The notes beneath the pieces were generated by a model. It had not been told where the DNA came from, did no database searches, and saw only the letters and a program-made list of their open reading frames with translations. Shown piece by piece: positions 39,425-52,900 of a stretch of DNA of 64,000 bases (the first letter of the stretch is position 1; each line of letters begins with the position of its first letter). The position numbers were made by a program, and so were the translations under genes. Origin of the DNA: Edolisoma coerulescens (Eukaryota > Chordata > Aves > Passeriformes > Campephagidae); NCBI GenBank assembly GCA_013397115.1, contig VWZW01001231.1, positions 186,001 through 250,000 on the forward strand, given 5' to 3'.

Positions 39425-39427
39425 TTA

Positions 39428-39459
<32 letters not shown>

Positions 39460-39565
39460 AAGAAAAAAAAAAAAACACAGGGGAAAAAAGCAGGAAAAAA
39501 AAAAAAAAAAAAAAAAAGAAGAAAGAAAAAAAGAAAAAAAGAAAAACACAGGGGAAAAAAGCAGG
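39425..39565 (+). repeat. A-rich low-complexity tract with an internal 71-bp duplication
   Basis: The tract is poly(A) with scattered G. It holds two identical 24-base units of the form aaaaacacagggg-aaaaaagcagg, at 39471-39494 and 39542-39565, exactly 71 bases apart. This suggests tandem duplication of an A-tract plus its 3' flank. Long A-runs here are unreliable in assemblies. Lysine-rich frames on + and phenylalanine-rich frames on - are artefacts of the composition. Confidence 0.9.
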
Positions 39566-39774
39566 TATAAAAAAACTCTCAAGAACTATATGCACTCCCT
39601 CTCTGCCAAGCCTGGCTGCAGCTAAAGCAGCCTAAATAAAATGAAAAGTTCATCAGGTCAGGCCATGGTTCCTGCCTCCATATGTCCTTTCCCTCACAGC
39701 ATGTTTTTTAATCACTCTTTATTCAGACATCAGGACAGACCAAAGGGAGTTCTACACGCGGTGACAGGGTCTGT

Positions 39775-39840
39775 GGCAGTGGCAGTGGCAGTGGCTCTGG
39801 GCTGTGGAGAGGCTCTGGATGGGGGTGTGGGTGTGGGTGT
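39775..39840 (+). repeat. Short hexamer repeats (GGCAGT)n and (GGGTGT)n
   Basis: About three and a half GGCAGT units start at 39775, and about three GGGTGT units lie at 39823-39840. They keep frames open on both strands (alternating Val-Ala on +; His-Pro and Ala-Thr on -), so those frames should not be taken for genes. Confidence 0.85.
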
Positions 39841-42800
39841 ACCAGCCCACGTGCTGATTGTTGAATGCTCTGCTGTACAGGCAGCAAAATCCATTCCTGC
39901 ACCCACTGGGGCCAGGCCACCTGACAGAGCCAGTGCCAAAGCTCCTCTGCTTGCTCTCGGCATCCTCAGATTTTCCTCTAGCAGCAAAGGAAGTGCAGGG
40001 AGTGAGCAAGGCTTCATCCTAGTCTTCACTTTACTTTTTGTGCTGACCAGAGATCTGGTCTTCATGGTTTACACCAAGACCCAGAGGCACTGAATCTACA
40101 AAGCTATAATACATTATCACAGCTGGTGATTAGTCTTATTTCTGTCCATTAATTGCTGTGCAAAGTGGGGAGGTCCTTGCACCCTCCCTACCTGGCCCCA
40201 CGCATACCCATGCACAATCACAGACTGCCAGCTGTGGTCCTGTTTCTCCTACCAGATTTCAGCATAGCAAAATATAAAGCTACAAAGCTCACAGAATGTG
40301 TTTCTTACTGTATGTTATTATCCTTATAAAAAGTGAGTTGCGTGAGGGATCCAAAAGAGTTCTCCCAAGACCACAGCCTGGCTAATGTTCCTCAGGAATG
40401 ACAGGTTCAATCCCACATCATTTCTTCCTTAGGAACAAGTCCCAGAAAATTAATTTCTCAGTAGCTGACTGAGAAGCACAGAATCAGGCGTTATTAGAAC
40501 TGAAGGATGGCATTAATAAAACATAAGGAGTAGAAGCAGATCAAATATGTAAGACTCAACAGCTGGTTGTCAATGAATTCATGTTGCTCGTCAGACACTA
40601 TTACATGCTATTCTAATCACTCTCACCAGGAAACATTTCAATGCACTACGTTTTAGGTCACAAAAATATTTATTTCTGTTTTATATAAAAATTATTACCA
40701 AATATAAATGCAACTATATGTTTCTTTTTCTCTCCTGGTCAAAAGAACTTCTATTCTGCAAAGGGCAGGAAAGGATCAGGGATCAATTCTCCTTATTGAC
40801 TGTATACACCAGCCAATGCTGGGTCCTTTTCTCTCTGTGCAATGACAGCAATGTGACATTTCCAAGCAGCAAAGTTTGCTGACATCATGAGTCACTTTAA
40901 TGCCATTTTCTGTACCTCATTTATCAGCAGCCATTTAAATAAATGGCTGTGAAGCAAAACAGAACTCTGCAGACCTCAGGCTTTGCCCAGAACTTTGCCC
41001 ACCTTTCACAGACTTGGGACAACCCAGAGCGAGGCTTGATGCAGAATTTGCTGCAGATCAGCAATCTCATTGTTTGCCATGCTGCAGATAATAAAAATAA
41101 TAATTTTTGCACTGCACATGCAATCACCAGATGCAGTGTGAATTGAAATGAACTGACAATGGGACGTAGCCTTTACCCTGCATCAGAAGCTATACAGAAG
41201 CGATTAGCTTTTTCCACTGCAGGAAAAAAAAAAAGAGAGATAAGTGAAAAATGCCAGCTTGTGGGTACTGTGCTGCTGACTAGTCAAAGCATTTTGGTCA
41301 GCTTGGTACATGTCAGTACTGACATCAGATATGGACAGTGAGAAACTCTCAGTGATAAGAGAGCTGGGCAGCAAAATTACACCAGTGTCCAGTTAGAGAA
41401 ATCCTTCATAGCCTTTTCTGGTTCTATACTCCCTGGCAGGAGAAGAGGTTCCTACTGAGGAAGATGGCCTGTGAAGCAAAGAGAAAGGCACAGGGATCTG
41501 GTTATACATGCATCTACCAAGGACCTTATGATACCCTTTAAAGGGCTGCTCCTGCAGAAAGCTTTGTGGCATGGAAAACAGGCATGGGACCCATCTCTTC
41601 TTCCTCACAAGAGGGGTAGTTCAAAAGAAGAACAGAACTAAAAACCTTATCCTGCCCAGCAATTTAGAGATAAGTGGAAGGAGTGGAAAAACAGCAATAA
41701 ACGAATAAACACCAACAAGTCCATCAAAGTTGTGGGCTAACAGTGGTGAGTTGAAGGTGATGTTTGAGTCACTGATTCATGACCCAGTATTTGATTAAAA
41801 AAAATAATCAAGGTTACCTCCCTGATTTAAAATTGAACGTCCAGTACTCTCAGGAGTCAACATAAATAGAAGAGCACCTATTGGAAAAATATAGACATTG
41901 TCCATTGTCCAGCTGATTCCAAACTCAATGGAAAAGTGTATCTTGATGATAATTTTGTTAACTGAAAACTGTAATAGTTTATCCAGGGCTGCTTTACTGG
42001 TGTACCTTAAGCTACTACTATCACTCCAGAGACTATAGAAATATTTCTGTTTCTTTCAAAATATGACTCAGCATGGGCAGAGTCCTTCCCTGCCAGTCCT
42101 TCCTTCCTGGCAGGTGAGCTACATGGACCTCATACAAAAAGGAGGCCTTTGATCATACTTAGGAGAACAACATTTAATGACAAGATGCTTTCCCCTTTCC
42201 TCATTTTTCCAATGACATGGGAAGACTAAAAATGTCAAAATGCATCAGTGGTTCATAAGGTGTGACCATTAGAAATGAGCCAGGTAATTTTTTCTTCCCA
42301 CATGTGTAGTGATGCAGGTGTGCTCAGCAATATTTCTCATAAGGCATTTTAGATAGAAGCATCAGTTAAGATTGGGGAGCAATCAGCATATGAACAGAAA
42401 GAACAAAATCATTTAGCACGAGCCTACCTCTTGGATTAGTCATAATTGAACAACTAAGATACCATCCAAGTTCCAGAGGAATTTTCATTTTTTGCTTCTG
42501 GTTTAGATGACAGTGATGGAGCAGTAAAGTTTGCAACTAGGATAAGCACAAAAGACAAGGTGCCTTCCTTCTTTTCCACCTCTCTGCAGCCAGTGTGGGA
42601 TCTTTGATCAAACTTCAAAAGCCTTAACATACTCTATTACAAGCTGAATCAGCATGTGGAGGATAAGGAGTGAGGGAATGAATGGGATATGACCAGCTGA
42701 AAACCTGCTCGGTTCTGTCTGATTCTGAAAAGATTTCCTAGTTACAGGAGAGTTCAACTCATTCACATTCAAGCCCTGAAAGAGTCTATTTTTTTCACAG

Positions 42801-45800
42801 CTTCTTAGCTGCATCAGGAGAGCAGCCCAGAGGAGTGTTAACACTTCCTTTGTTCCCAAGACCTGAACTTAGCTAAATTTTCTCATGCAAACAGGTTGAG
42901 AATTCACTTTTATTTTTTCTTACTGGCCATCTTTTTACCTTTTTTTATCTAGCATGACTCTCATTGCCAATAGTAGCGTGGAATAGCTGCCCAAAATCAA
43001 GAAACAATTACATAAATATTGAAGAAATTAAGTACTGTATTTTCAAGTGGCCTTTGTCCCGTTCTTATCAGAAAACAAAGATTTGGTACATATATTTTAT
43101 TCAATGCTCAAAATACTAAAGTACCTCATGATAACATAGTTCTAATTTTTACAAGTCTATTCTGGTACAATTAATTAATTATTATGTGATTGAAAAAAGA
43201 TGAAGTTAGCATTTTGGAACTTGGAAAATGAGCACCTAACTTTTGGACTGCTTAGGCACAGAATTACTCTGGAAGTCTTCAAAACTTAGCTAGTTTATTG
43301 TCTGTTGATTTTAGCGGACTAATTTGGTCACATAGGAGAAAGAGGTTTCCTATTATGGAAAATACATACTTTTATGTTATTGTTGTTGGCCTCAAATTAC
43401 TATATTGCTCAGTGACTCCTGGTAATAGTAGAGGCAGCATTTGACAAGTGCAACATGATGTAGCAAACATCCCATTGCTAATCCACCAAGGCTGTAAATA
43501 TGAAAACTATTGTCTCAAAGTCAGAAAATACTGAATACCTGAAATATATTGCAGGAGTAAAATGCATCCAGTTACACAAGGTGGGTCACTCAAAAAATTT
43601 CTTTAAAATATTTAAAGGGAAATATTATTATTTGTGAGGATTTGAGCCAGGTCTAGCTTAATGGCACACAGGAAAGCATGCTGAATGAAGAAACCAACTG
43701 GAGGGAGCACTGATTCAGCTGAACAGTAAAGTAATATGCTGACCATCTGCCCTCAAGGCATTGTGGTTAAATTTCTGACATTGATGTTTGAGTTAGGAAT
43801 CATAAGTGGGTGATACATGTACACACAGAGGGAAAAAATTTCTTGACTCTGGTATATCTAAACAGGGAGTCGGTCCTTTGGAGCTGCTGGTCTGTGGGTT
43901 TGAAAGAGTACGTGGCAATTATAATGATTTAGTGATATGAAGCAGATTTATTCCTCTGGATTATGGCTTTCATTAGGGTTTACAAAGATTGCTGTTGCTA
44001 TTCCAGCTTCTCATTGCATATAAATTTGCTCTTGAACAAGAATTTTCTTGCCTCCTTCAGAAATGTCAACAAGAAAATATTTTACCCAGCCAGCTGAGAA
44101 AAGTGTAATAAAATTATAATATGCATTTCTCATTATTTTAAAAAGAAAACTTTTATTATTCTTGCTTTGCAATAACCCTCAGAGCATTTTAGGACAAGGT
44201 GTTAAAAGATGATTGGAATCACCTTATAAAAGGGTTTTGATCTTTTTGAGAGTTAGGGTGAAAGTCAGGTCCCATAGAAATTACTTTAAGTACTACCAAA
44301 TTGTGAGGTAGTAAATAAAATAACAGAATTCGACTTAATGGTAAAGTACTGTGCCTGTATGAAACATTAGGCACACAAAAGTCCTCCTGAATGCTAGGGA
44401 TGTCACTCAACGGGAATGATGTCTTCTTTCACATTTTCCTGTCCCATGACTTTTCAATGTCTGCAGAATAAGAGAGCACAGAGAATAAAAGTATTGTTTA
44501 CATGTTATTCCTGACCCTGACTCTGTAACAAAAATTTGGGGGATTTAAACTTTAAAGTGAAGAATGGTCTGCACTAATAATTTATGTCACATTACTGATA
44601 GAGCAGACCAACTTTCAGTCACTTCATACTGTGGGGACACCACACTATTAAAACACCAGCAATATTTTCTTTTACTAACAATGAGTAAAATCCAAAAAAT
44701 GAATAACTGTGACATTCAACTCCCAGATATGCTAAACTGTTTTTTTTATGTGTTTTCTGTCCATGCATATACACATGCCATGCGCTTACTTTCCAAATCT
44801 TCAAAACAGGAACACAAAACAGTGCCATCTGGACATTCCGTTCCCTTGTACCCAGGAGTTTTAGGACAAGCTGGCAAAACACATCAGAAAACCCAACGGC
44901 TGTGTTCCTTCTCTATCCCAAACAATAGATAATACAAGAATAAAATAAAAGTGGATCTTGTTAGAGCAACTGCTGAGCATTGCACACCAGGCATGGAGTG
45001 CCTGGACTGCAGAGGATGTCCCACGTTGTTATGGTAACAAGATAACAACTTTGGTGCATGCAGCCAGCACTGTCACCTCTGAGACTGAAATCCAGATTGG
45101 CTGGGGATCTGCCCCCTGCCCTGCCCCATCACATCACTGCAAGTGAGACCTAGTGTTGCTGTCCCAAAGTGCAGTCCAGGCCTTGCATGACACAGGCAGG
45201 GAGCTGACACCTTCCCTGGGTCTCTCATGGCCTCCCCGCAATCCTCAGAGTTTGCAGAAGAACATGCTGCAGCTGCCAGGACATTACTGGATATGGTAAC
45301 AAGGACACAGGTATGACATCTCCAAGTCATTATCTATCTCTGAAGATATCCATGAAACCTGCTGGCATTTTGGCTGAACTGGATAGCTAGATTGAATCCC
45401 TGATTTTAAACAAAGATGTGCAGAACTCCCCTGCTTCCGGAAAAGATTCAGAAGCCATTTTCTGTCTACTAAAAATAGACACCATTCATTCTATCAAGTC
45501 TTTTGTCTCATTGCCTTATACAATGAATAGTTGGTCCAGTCTATCCCCTGCCAGCAAAAGACCGTTTCCCTTTCTTCATGTGTCCCAGCTTAACCTCTCT
45601 CCCTTTATCCCATCACCTTCTCCAACTATTCATTTGATTATTGTTACTTTGGTATCTCTGTGAGAGTTTGGATGCTGGGTTCCCTGGGACCCAGCACTGC
45701 TGTGGGCACCTGATGCAACCTCTTTGCTCCAGATGTTATCACAGACAACAGTTTCCAGCATTTAGATCAGCATGCATTAAGTAAAGAGTATTTTCCTCAT

Positions 45801-47819
45801 AGTGCCTCACTGCTTTGACCCCTACTTTTGCCACTGCCACACAGAGAGCTACAATGAGAGGGAAGACTGGACCTTGGCCAAGACCTCTCGCACATCTTTC
45901 CGGGCAGGTTTCTAGGAAGATTGCCTTCAGAACCAGTTGTATTATCAGTGCAACTGCCTGGAACTGGAAAATCAGCTTCCCATTCTATACACGGAAGTGA
46001 GGTGCAGCACACAGGGATGTCCCGAGGAGCAGATAGCGAGAGAAGAGAGTGAGGAGCCCTGCTGACACAGGCTGTACAGAAAACCTGTGCTCTCACCACG
46101 GCTCCACGTGACACAGCCCTGAGCTGTCCCCCACCGCAGCCCCGGAGACATTGCAGGAGCCTTGCTGCAGGGTGGTATCCCTTCTTCTCTGAAGGACTCA
46201 GGTACTCAGTCCTGCAGCTGTTCAGAGACAACAAGATCTTCCAGTGGTGGTGATGGCTAACAAGTACCAATTTGGCACCACAGTGCGTGAGTGAATAGAT
46301 CACTACCTGAGGATCAGAGGCTAAAGGTGCAGCATATAACCCCACAACATGAGATGTCCTCAGCAGAGAAAAGATGATGAGTGTTGGTCAGATTGGAGAA
46401 GGATGAGGATGAAAGGCATTTTGCACACTTCTGCTTTGAGGTTTATTTTTAAATATGGTGTATTGGCCTTATTTGTGCACCTAGAGAAATTCCTTAAAGA
46501 AAATGGGTAAGAGAAGAGATCATTATAAAGATGAACACCGTGTGGGCTTTTTCTCTTAATATTATCTTGGGAAACCTCAAAAAACCACAGCTGGTATAAC
46601 TGAAGACATTTTGGATTCCCTGAACCCCTCTTACAGGAGAAGCACACACTGTATAAATGTACAGCAGTAAAAATACCTACTTCTCAGAGCATCAATTCCC
46701 TCATAGATTAGCTATCATAAAAATGTGCTGAATTTTGGAGAAAAAATCCTGCTTTGCTCTGTAAGCCTGCTTCTTTGAGTGTGAAAATAAGTAATATTTA
46801 AGAAGCTCAAAGTGGCCGATGTACACTGACCTGGCACTGGAAATGAGGCAGTTGGGGCAGTTGTATCCAACATCTTTTGCTGAGTTCCTTCTACAGCAAC
46901 AAATCTACAGGAGCTAAGATTGACTTACATGGACATTTACCAATTACATGGGCTTACCTAACTTGATGATTTTTTTTGACTATGTGTAAATACAAACTAG
47001 AAGCATAGTACAAAATGTTACAAAACCAAGCTCTGGTTGTGGCACAGTAAGCTAAAAATTCTATATATTAAAAGTTCAGCTGACCTGCTTAGGGCAGCAA
47101 CAGTTTCTGCCCATGTAGTGCTCCTACCTCTGGGTTCAGCTGTTCTTTCCTCCTAAATCTTTCTTTGCTAACACAGAAACCACACTGCTCTTAGCAGACC
47201 TAAAGTGATGACCCTTCAACTACCCAGTAGTTCATATGCACTTTTGTGAGAGCACAGAAACCTGATATTTGAACCCAAGACAGCACGCAAGTCTCACCTT
47301 AAAATAAAAAAAACCAAAATTGATAAAAATGAGAGATGGTTTCTTTCTTTTTTTTCCTTTTTTTTTTTTAAAGAAAGATAGAAAAGATGCCTATTTTAAG
47401 GTTGTTCAGATGCAAATTATTTTAATTAATAGCAGAAAGTTTTGGGGTTTTTTTAAAATCAGCCTGCTTTCCAGAGCAGCACATGCTTATTACATTCCCC
47501 TGGCTTTTTTTATTGACATGTTTTTTTCTATCCTACCACTTCACCCTTTTCCTCTTTTCACTTCTTTCCCATTATAAGAATTAAACTAATTTGGATCTCT
47601 CTGCTGAGGGAAGATTTACAGGGAAAATTCTGGTCTTCACAACATGCCATAAGCAGGCCCAGGCTCACTCTCACCTTTGCTGGTCACTCAAGCCACGCTT
47701 GAAGTATTCTCAGCCTCTGGCTCCCAGCTTCAAACCGGGCTATAATCACAGCAGCATCTTTGTTAAACCTGTGCATTCCAGCTGGAAATGGAAAGGTTGT
47801 CTCCAAGACAAGCCCTAGT
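39841..47819. other. Non-coding stretch without a recognisable gene
   Basis: No frame is supported. The longest ATG frame on + is 122 codons (44564-44932), with no known domain. The 182-codon minus frame at 45797-46345 has no ATG at its start. Small inverted repeats are present: AGCCATTTA-aa-TAAATGGCT at 40929-40948 and the 16-bp palindrome ATGTCAGTACTGACAT at 41310-41325. An X-box-like site lies at 45025-45038. Confidence 0.65.
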
Positions 47820-47915
47820 CCATTAAGAACAGCAGGATCAGGACCTCAAAGCATATTCTGAATTGAATAGGGAGCCACCGGAGTGTGCAGAGCATTAGTG
47901 TGATATGCTCCTGGT
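47820..47915 (+). repeat. Possible ancient CR1/L3-like fragment
   Basis: The words 'ccattaagaacagcaggatc', 'attctgaattgaatagggag', 'ccaccggagtgtgcagagca' and 'gtgtgatatgctcc' resemble the 'ggagccagtg-ag--gcagagc-ggggtgatgtgctc' signature I recall from very old CR1/L3-type elements in amniotes. Divergence is high and the family assignment is from memory only. Confidence 0.35.
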
Positions 47916-48684
47916 ACTCCTTCCTCCCCAAAAGACACACCATTTGTACACAACTTTTAGCAGTGGCTTTCACCTTCCCTGCAGCTTATGTCTCTGGCAT
48001 GATGCCCTAAATCTTAAGTTATATGAAACTGGAAGGGATTAGCAGCTTCTATTTCATCAATTATATTACTTTTAATTGCCTTGAAGGATTCATTTGTCTT
48101 CACTCCAGTAACCTTTGGCAGCAATCAGCAGTTCAAACACCACTACTCCCACACACAGCAGCTCTTTTCAGTCATATTACGTTTACTGAAAGGTCCTTAA
48201 GAAACAAAAACAGTCTCATTCAGATAGATTTCCAGATGTATTTATTTAAATTCCACCCCTGATAAAATTAAAAGATTAAGTATACTTCTGAGAACCAAGA
48301 AAATGCTTCATCATCACCAGGAATTGGCTTTAAATTCTTGTCTATGTTTTACAAACAGCATAATCAAAGTTCAATAGAGAATATGCAAGGATTGCAAATC
48401 TATAGCAGACAGAGAAATTTACATAAATAACAGATATGAATATCTAATGTTTACAGAAATAAAACTGCATGCTGTGCAAACAGACTAAAGTCTTCAACAC
48501 TAAAAAACATTTGATTATGCTGATTTTTCAAACCAAAGCTCATTGTAGGTGAATTTGTGGGAGACATTTCAGTCATGTAATGCAAGGAGAAACATCTATA
48601 GAAAAAACAATATCTATATATTGTTATGCTGTATTGCTAAAAGAAATTTGGATTAAGGATTGAACGAAAATGGGGATCGTTTCC

Positions 48685-48765
48685 CCTTCGAGACCTTTGG
48701 GGTTAGAATTTCCCAGCTACAGCAGAGTCCTATACAATTCAATGGGAATCTGGCACCCAAAGACC
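48685..48765. repeat. Possible remnant of an ancient amniote interspersed repeat
   Basis: The words 'gcagagtcctatacaattca' and 'atgggaatctggcacccaaa' resemble the 'cctattgaattcaatggga...ggcacc' signature of old amniote repeats. It is similar in style to the stretches at 7465 and 9535. The match is short and uncertain. Confidence 0.25.
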
Positions 48766-49945
48766 TTAAACAACCTTAAAAAAATCTGTTCTTTAATACC
48801 TCACATTAATAGTGAGAATTTGATTTTTTTTTTTAAGGGTCTCATGTAAAATACCAATATCAAATAATTGCACTGATCACACTGATTCTGCTCTGGAAAT
48901 ATGACAAGGTGACATACAAAGATGACAATTTACTTACTACTGTGAGTTAAAATTTGAAATACAGTAAGATTGTCAGCAGAGCAATACTGAGCCAAATTTG
49001 TCCATCCTAGAGCTAGCCTTTCTCAATGCATGACTGAAGGTTTATAAGCCAAACTGGATTCTTGCAAGTGGTTTCCATTGGGAAACAGCAGGATCCTACA
49101 GGTGTGGCAGAGGCAGAATTTTGTCTAATACTCATTGTTTGTTTTTTTAAGGATAAAACACTGGTTTCACTAGTATCTGGAAGTCAGTGACATCTTGTCA
49201 CATTAAGAATACTGTCAGTACTCACCCAAAAACAAATGAGAAAGGGAACATGGAAAAGCTAGCCTACAAACTTCAGGGTTTAAAAAAAAAAGCAAAAAAA
49301 AAAAATCCCAAACCCCAAAATTCCCTAAAAAGCAAGGAGAACCAATACCTCACATCTCCAAACACATTGTGCTCGACAAGGTCACCCTCCTAATTCAGAG
49401 AATTCAGTTAATCCTCTGGATGAATGCAGCATGTGTTGCACTCCCAATGAAACCACACAGGCTCCAAATAAGAGGCCATCAGCTATTGCTAAAAATGCAT
49501 TCAAATGGCTGGGAGCCTGAATAGCATCATTTTTCCCCTTCCCAATAAAAAAAACAAAACAAAGAGAAGCGTTTTACTGAAGGTGTGCATTGTTTAAAAG
49601 GCCAAAGGGTGCCTCTCCTTCTAAATTTTAAAAACATTAATCAAGAATGAAATAAACAACATGTGCAAGTCAAAGGTTAATATCCCAGGGTCTTTAATGT
49701 GCATTTACCACCCACTTCTTTTCCATTAACACCATCACCTCCTCCCTGTCTTTCAACACCCCTCCAACTATTCTTGCCTTGTGTCTCACTGATTCGCACA
49801 GCTGAAAAGTAGTCATCATTTTGCAGTTAATCTTCAGAAAACTGCTGGACAGAAAACAGGGTTTGCCTTCTGTTCCAAAGTCTGAAGGGAATGACCGCTA
49901 GAGAGAAGCAATTGTTTCATTTCTCCTCTAACGAGTTTGCACGGG

Positions 49946-49973
49946 TTTTGTTTGTTTGTTTGTTTGTTTGTTT
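49946..49973 (+). repeat. (TTTG)n microsatellite
   Basis: About seven uninterrupted GTTT/TTTG units. The tract is likely to vary in length between individuals. Confidence 0.95.
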
Positions 49974-52900
49974 AAAGACAAGAAGACCAGTTTCACTATT
50001 ACCTTGAAGACACTGACATCGTACTACAACAAAAATGTCATGAGCAAGAGAATAACCAAGGTCTATGGAGCAGATTTTGATTTTAGAGATAATGGCATTA
50101 GTCCAAGATAGATTTAAATTATTTAAATAATGTGACTGTAGAAATTCACCAGCAGTTTTAAGGATAGAGTATAGCTCTAATTATATTTAACAATTAACCT
50201 TTACAGTTGTGCTGTTTAGAATGCTTCTCTGAGTGGATATATTCTTAATAATTGGGCTGTTAATTAAAATTGCTATCTAAAGGGCTGTCAGAAATCGTCA
50301 GTAAAAAAAATATATTGGGCTGGGGTGGAATCAGGACAAAATAATCCCTCTTTGAATGTGTGTTCTATCACATTCACTGGAAAAAAACAAAGAAAAGCAA
50401 AGAGAGGAAAGCGGACATTGTTCCAGTATGTTCTCTACTTATCTAGAAAATATAGAGCAATATTTGAAAAATTTCAAAAACATTTCCATATCAATAAGAA
50501 AAGGTACCAAAAGGGTAACAAGATAACTTAGATTTTTTTTCCTCTGTTCTTTCCTTCAAGGTAGAATGAACCTGTTGGTATAATACATCTTTTTCGTTTC
50601 TCACACTGATGTTTTTTTAATTCTCCCTAAACTCTCTTCATGATTCTAAGCAAATCTCTAACATCATTACTTGTATTTACAGAACGAAGATTCTTCCCAA
50701 GTCATCCTTTCAGCAGTGAAAACAAAGGTTACTGTGTTTACTCAGAAAATATTTCTCAAACTCAATTAAATGATTATGTTAGGAAAGAGGAAAAAAAATC
50801 CCACCGGTGAGATTTAAACACCTGTACAGCTCAGTCAGGAAGACCTCTGACCTCTGGCACATCAAGGCTGGTTGGACAGACTGAGCTTGCAAGTTCCTCA
50901 TTAGGTTGAATTCCACTCTACTGAGCACTCACTTTGCTGAATAAAAAAACCAGATGAATCTATAACTACTCTTCAAGAGTAGCACCTTACACTAAACGTC
51001 TTTGATTTTAGCAGGTAGGTATCAAAAGATCTGACCTCTGACTATTTCCAGACAAGCTTCCTGGTGAATACTCTCAAATGACAACTCATATTCAAAACCA
51101 CAGATAAGTCTATGATATGTAAGTCCAAAACACGCTTCCTTATAACTTCTGGCCTTATTTCACCGCTGTACTTAGTCTGTTAACCTTAGTGCTAAATACT
51201 CTTCTGTTGCGGAGTTACTCTGCATTACCCTGGATGGGAAGGCACTTCACATGTGCAGCAGGATGTACATTTTATGATTACTTTGGCCAGCTCCAGAAAT
51301 CTGTCAGGGGAGGCCATTTTTATGCCATGCAGCAAGACAGTTGCATGTTCTGATGCTTTGCAGACAGATTTCTTCCGCCTTAAACTCCAGCGCCTCCATA
51401 TCTGCTATTTGCTCTCCTGCATGCTTCAGGCAAAAGGTTGCAGGGCACTGTCAGGGTTTTCACGTCAGGCACACAGAAAATCTATTTCAGGCTCTCAAAG
51501 TGGAAAGTGGTAGTATAGGTCACTTAACGCTATAGGTCATTTTATCTCACAGGAGACATGAATGAGAGGGCTGGGTAGGAGGATTATGCCTCAAGCAGCT
51601 CAAGACTGGCTATGTCCTCTCTGCTCCCCGAAACAGCATGGGTACATGTAGGAGCTAATACACTTATGTGCAGCTAGGAATGGGCATTCATACTTTTTCA
51701 AACACACACTTATTCAGCAATTTGGGGAAGTGGGCTTAAAAAAGAAATAGAAACAAGCATCTTGGGCCCTCTTTAACTTTCCATTACTCATTGTTTCTGA
51801 AAATGCTTTTTTTGTTGTTGTTTTTCCCTTTTCCTTCTCAAAATGAGCCACACTTTTTCAGAAAATTGAGGATCTATAGTGCTAACTTTATCAGCAGTGC
51901 ATAGGCACTTTAAATAACTGAGTTAACCTTAGGCTAACCTTGACCTATGCAGTATTTGATGGCATACGCTGGAAATCCTGTGTGCCGTGCCACAATGAAG
52001 CAACAGGAAGGAACGTAACACCAAGCTTCATTTAGTATTATGTCAAGGGTAACTCTCCTACTCGGGCTACAGAGAAACTGCCAGGTAGTCCAAGTCCTGC
52101 AAGACAAAGAAACTGAGCTAAGAGATGATGCTGAGGCCATTGTTATGTCAGTCTAGGACCACTCTGTGAGGGATAGTGTGTTGGACCTCTGGAGGCCACC
52201 TCCCTCTCCCTCCTGAGAGAAACCTTACTTACCCCTCTCATTCTTCAAGGAAGGACATACCAGTTCTGTGGCTCTGACTGTGTTAAGATCACAAAATATG
52301 TGTGTTGGAACATCAGAAGCATCTGCTTCTGGCAAAATGTAGTGCTTGCAGTCCAAATACCCAAGAATCTCTGCCACCTAATGGCTGGAATAAATCAGGA
52401 TTTGACTTGCACACATTGATCATCATAAAATGAAAATTATTGGAACTCAGAGCCTAAAAATCTCTGCATGAAAAACTAATGTGATGTTACTAGAGAGAAC
52501 AGCAGTTTGAAAGTGGAAGGAACGTGTGATGGGGCTGGAAGCAATCTGCAGGTAAATCTCAGCTATATTCAGGTCACGAACTCAACTCCCTTGTTACTTC
52601 CGAGCCTGAAATCTATTTAATACAAAGAAATAAAATGTGAGAGGGAAGGGAATAAATTATCCTATTTTAACATCATTGAATTATGCGCCATGAAGTTACA
52701 GCACTGAAGTTTTCATCAGCATGAGCAGAGGATGAGTAAACTAGGGAGGAGCAGATTGCCAACAACAGCCTTTAGCTATATCATTATATATGCTTTAAAA
52801 AGTGCTTGTAAATTTGTACACTTGGAATTTCATGGACCCACACCTGGTCTTAATCTGGTCTTTAATCATGTCATTGATGCTAGCAAATTCTTACAATGAT

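Noticed and set aside
39379..39625. Lysine-rich (+) and phenylalanine-rich (-) frames
   Set aside because: They are products of the A-rich tract.
39641..40093. 150-codon plus-strand ATG frame
   Set aside because: Its open length depends on GGCAGT and GGGTGT simple repeats, and overlapping minus-strand frames are open too.
43640..43670. MIR-like word 'ggatttgagccaggtctagc'
   Set aside because: Only one short word matches; it is too little to call a repeat.
44564..44932. 122-codon plus-strand ATG frame
   Set aside because: No domain is recognised, an overlapping minus-strand frame is open as well, and no splice or promoter context is visible.
45797..46345. 182-codon minus-strand frame with a faint likeness to acyl-CoA synthetases at its start
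   Set aside because: It begins with GTG, the likeness covers only about 30 residues without the AMP-binding motif, and the rest is unlike that family.
50820..50916. tRNA- or SINE-like A box ('agctcagtcagg') and B box ('ggttgaattcc')
   Set aside because: The spacing is too long for a tRNA, no cloverleaf can be drawn, and no SINE body or tail follows.
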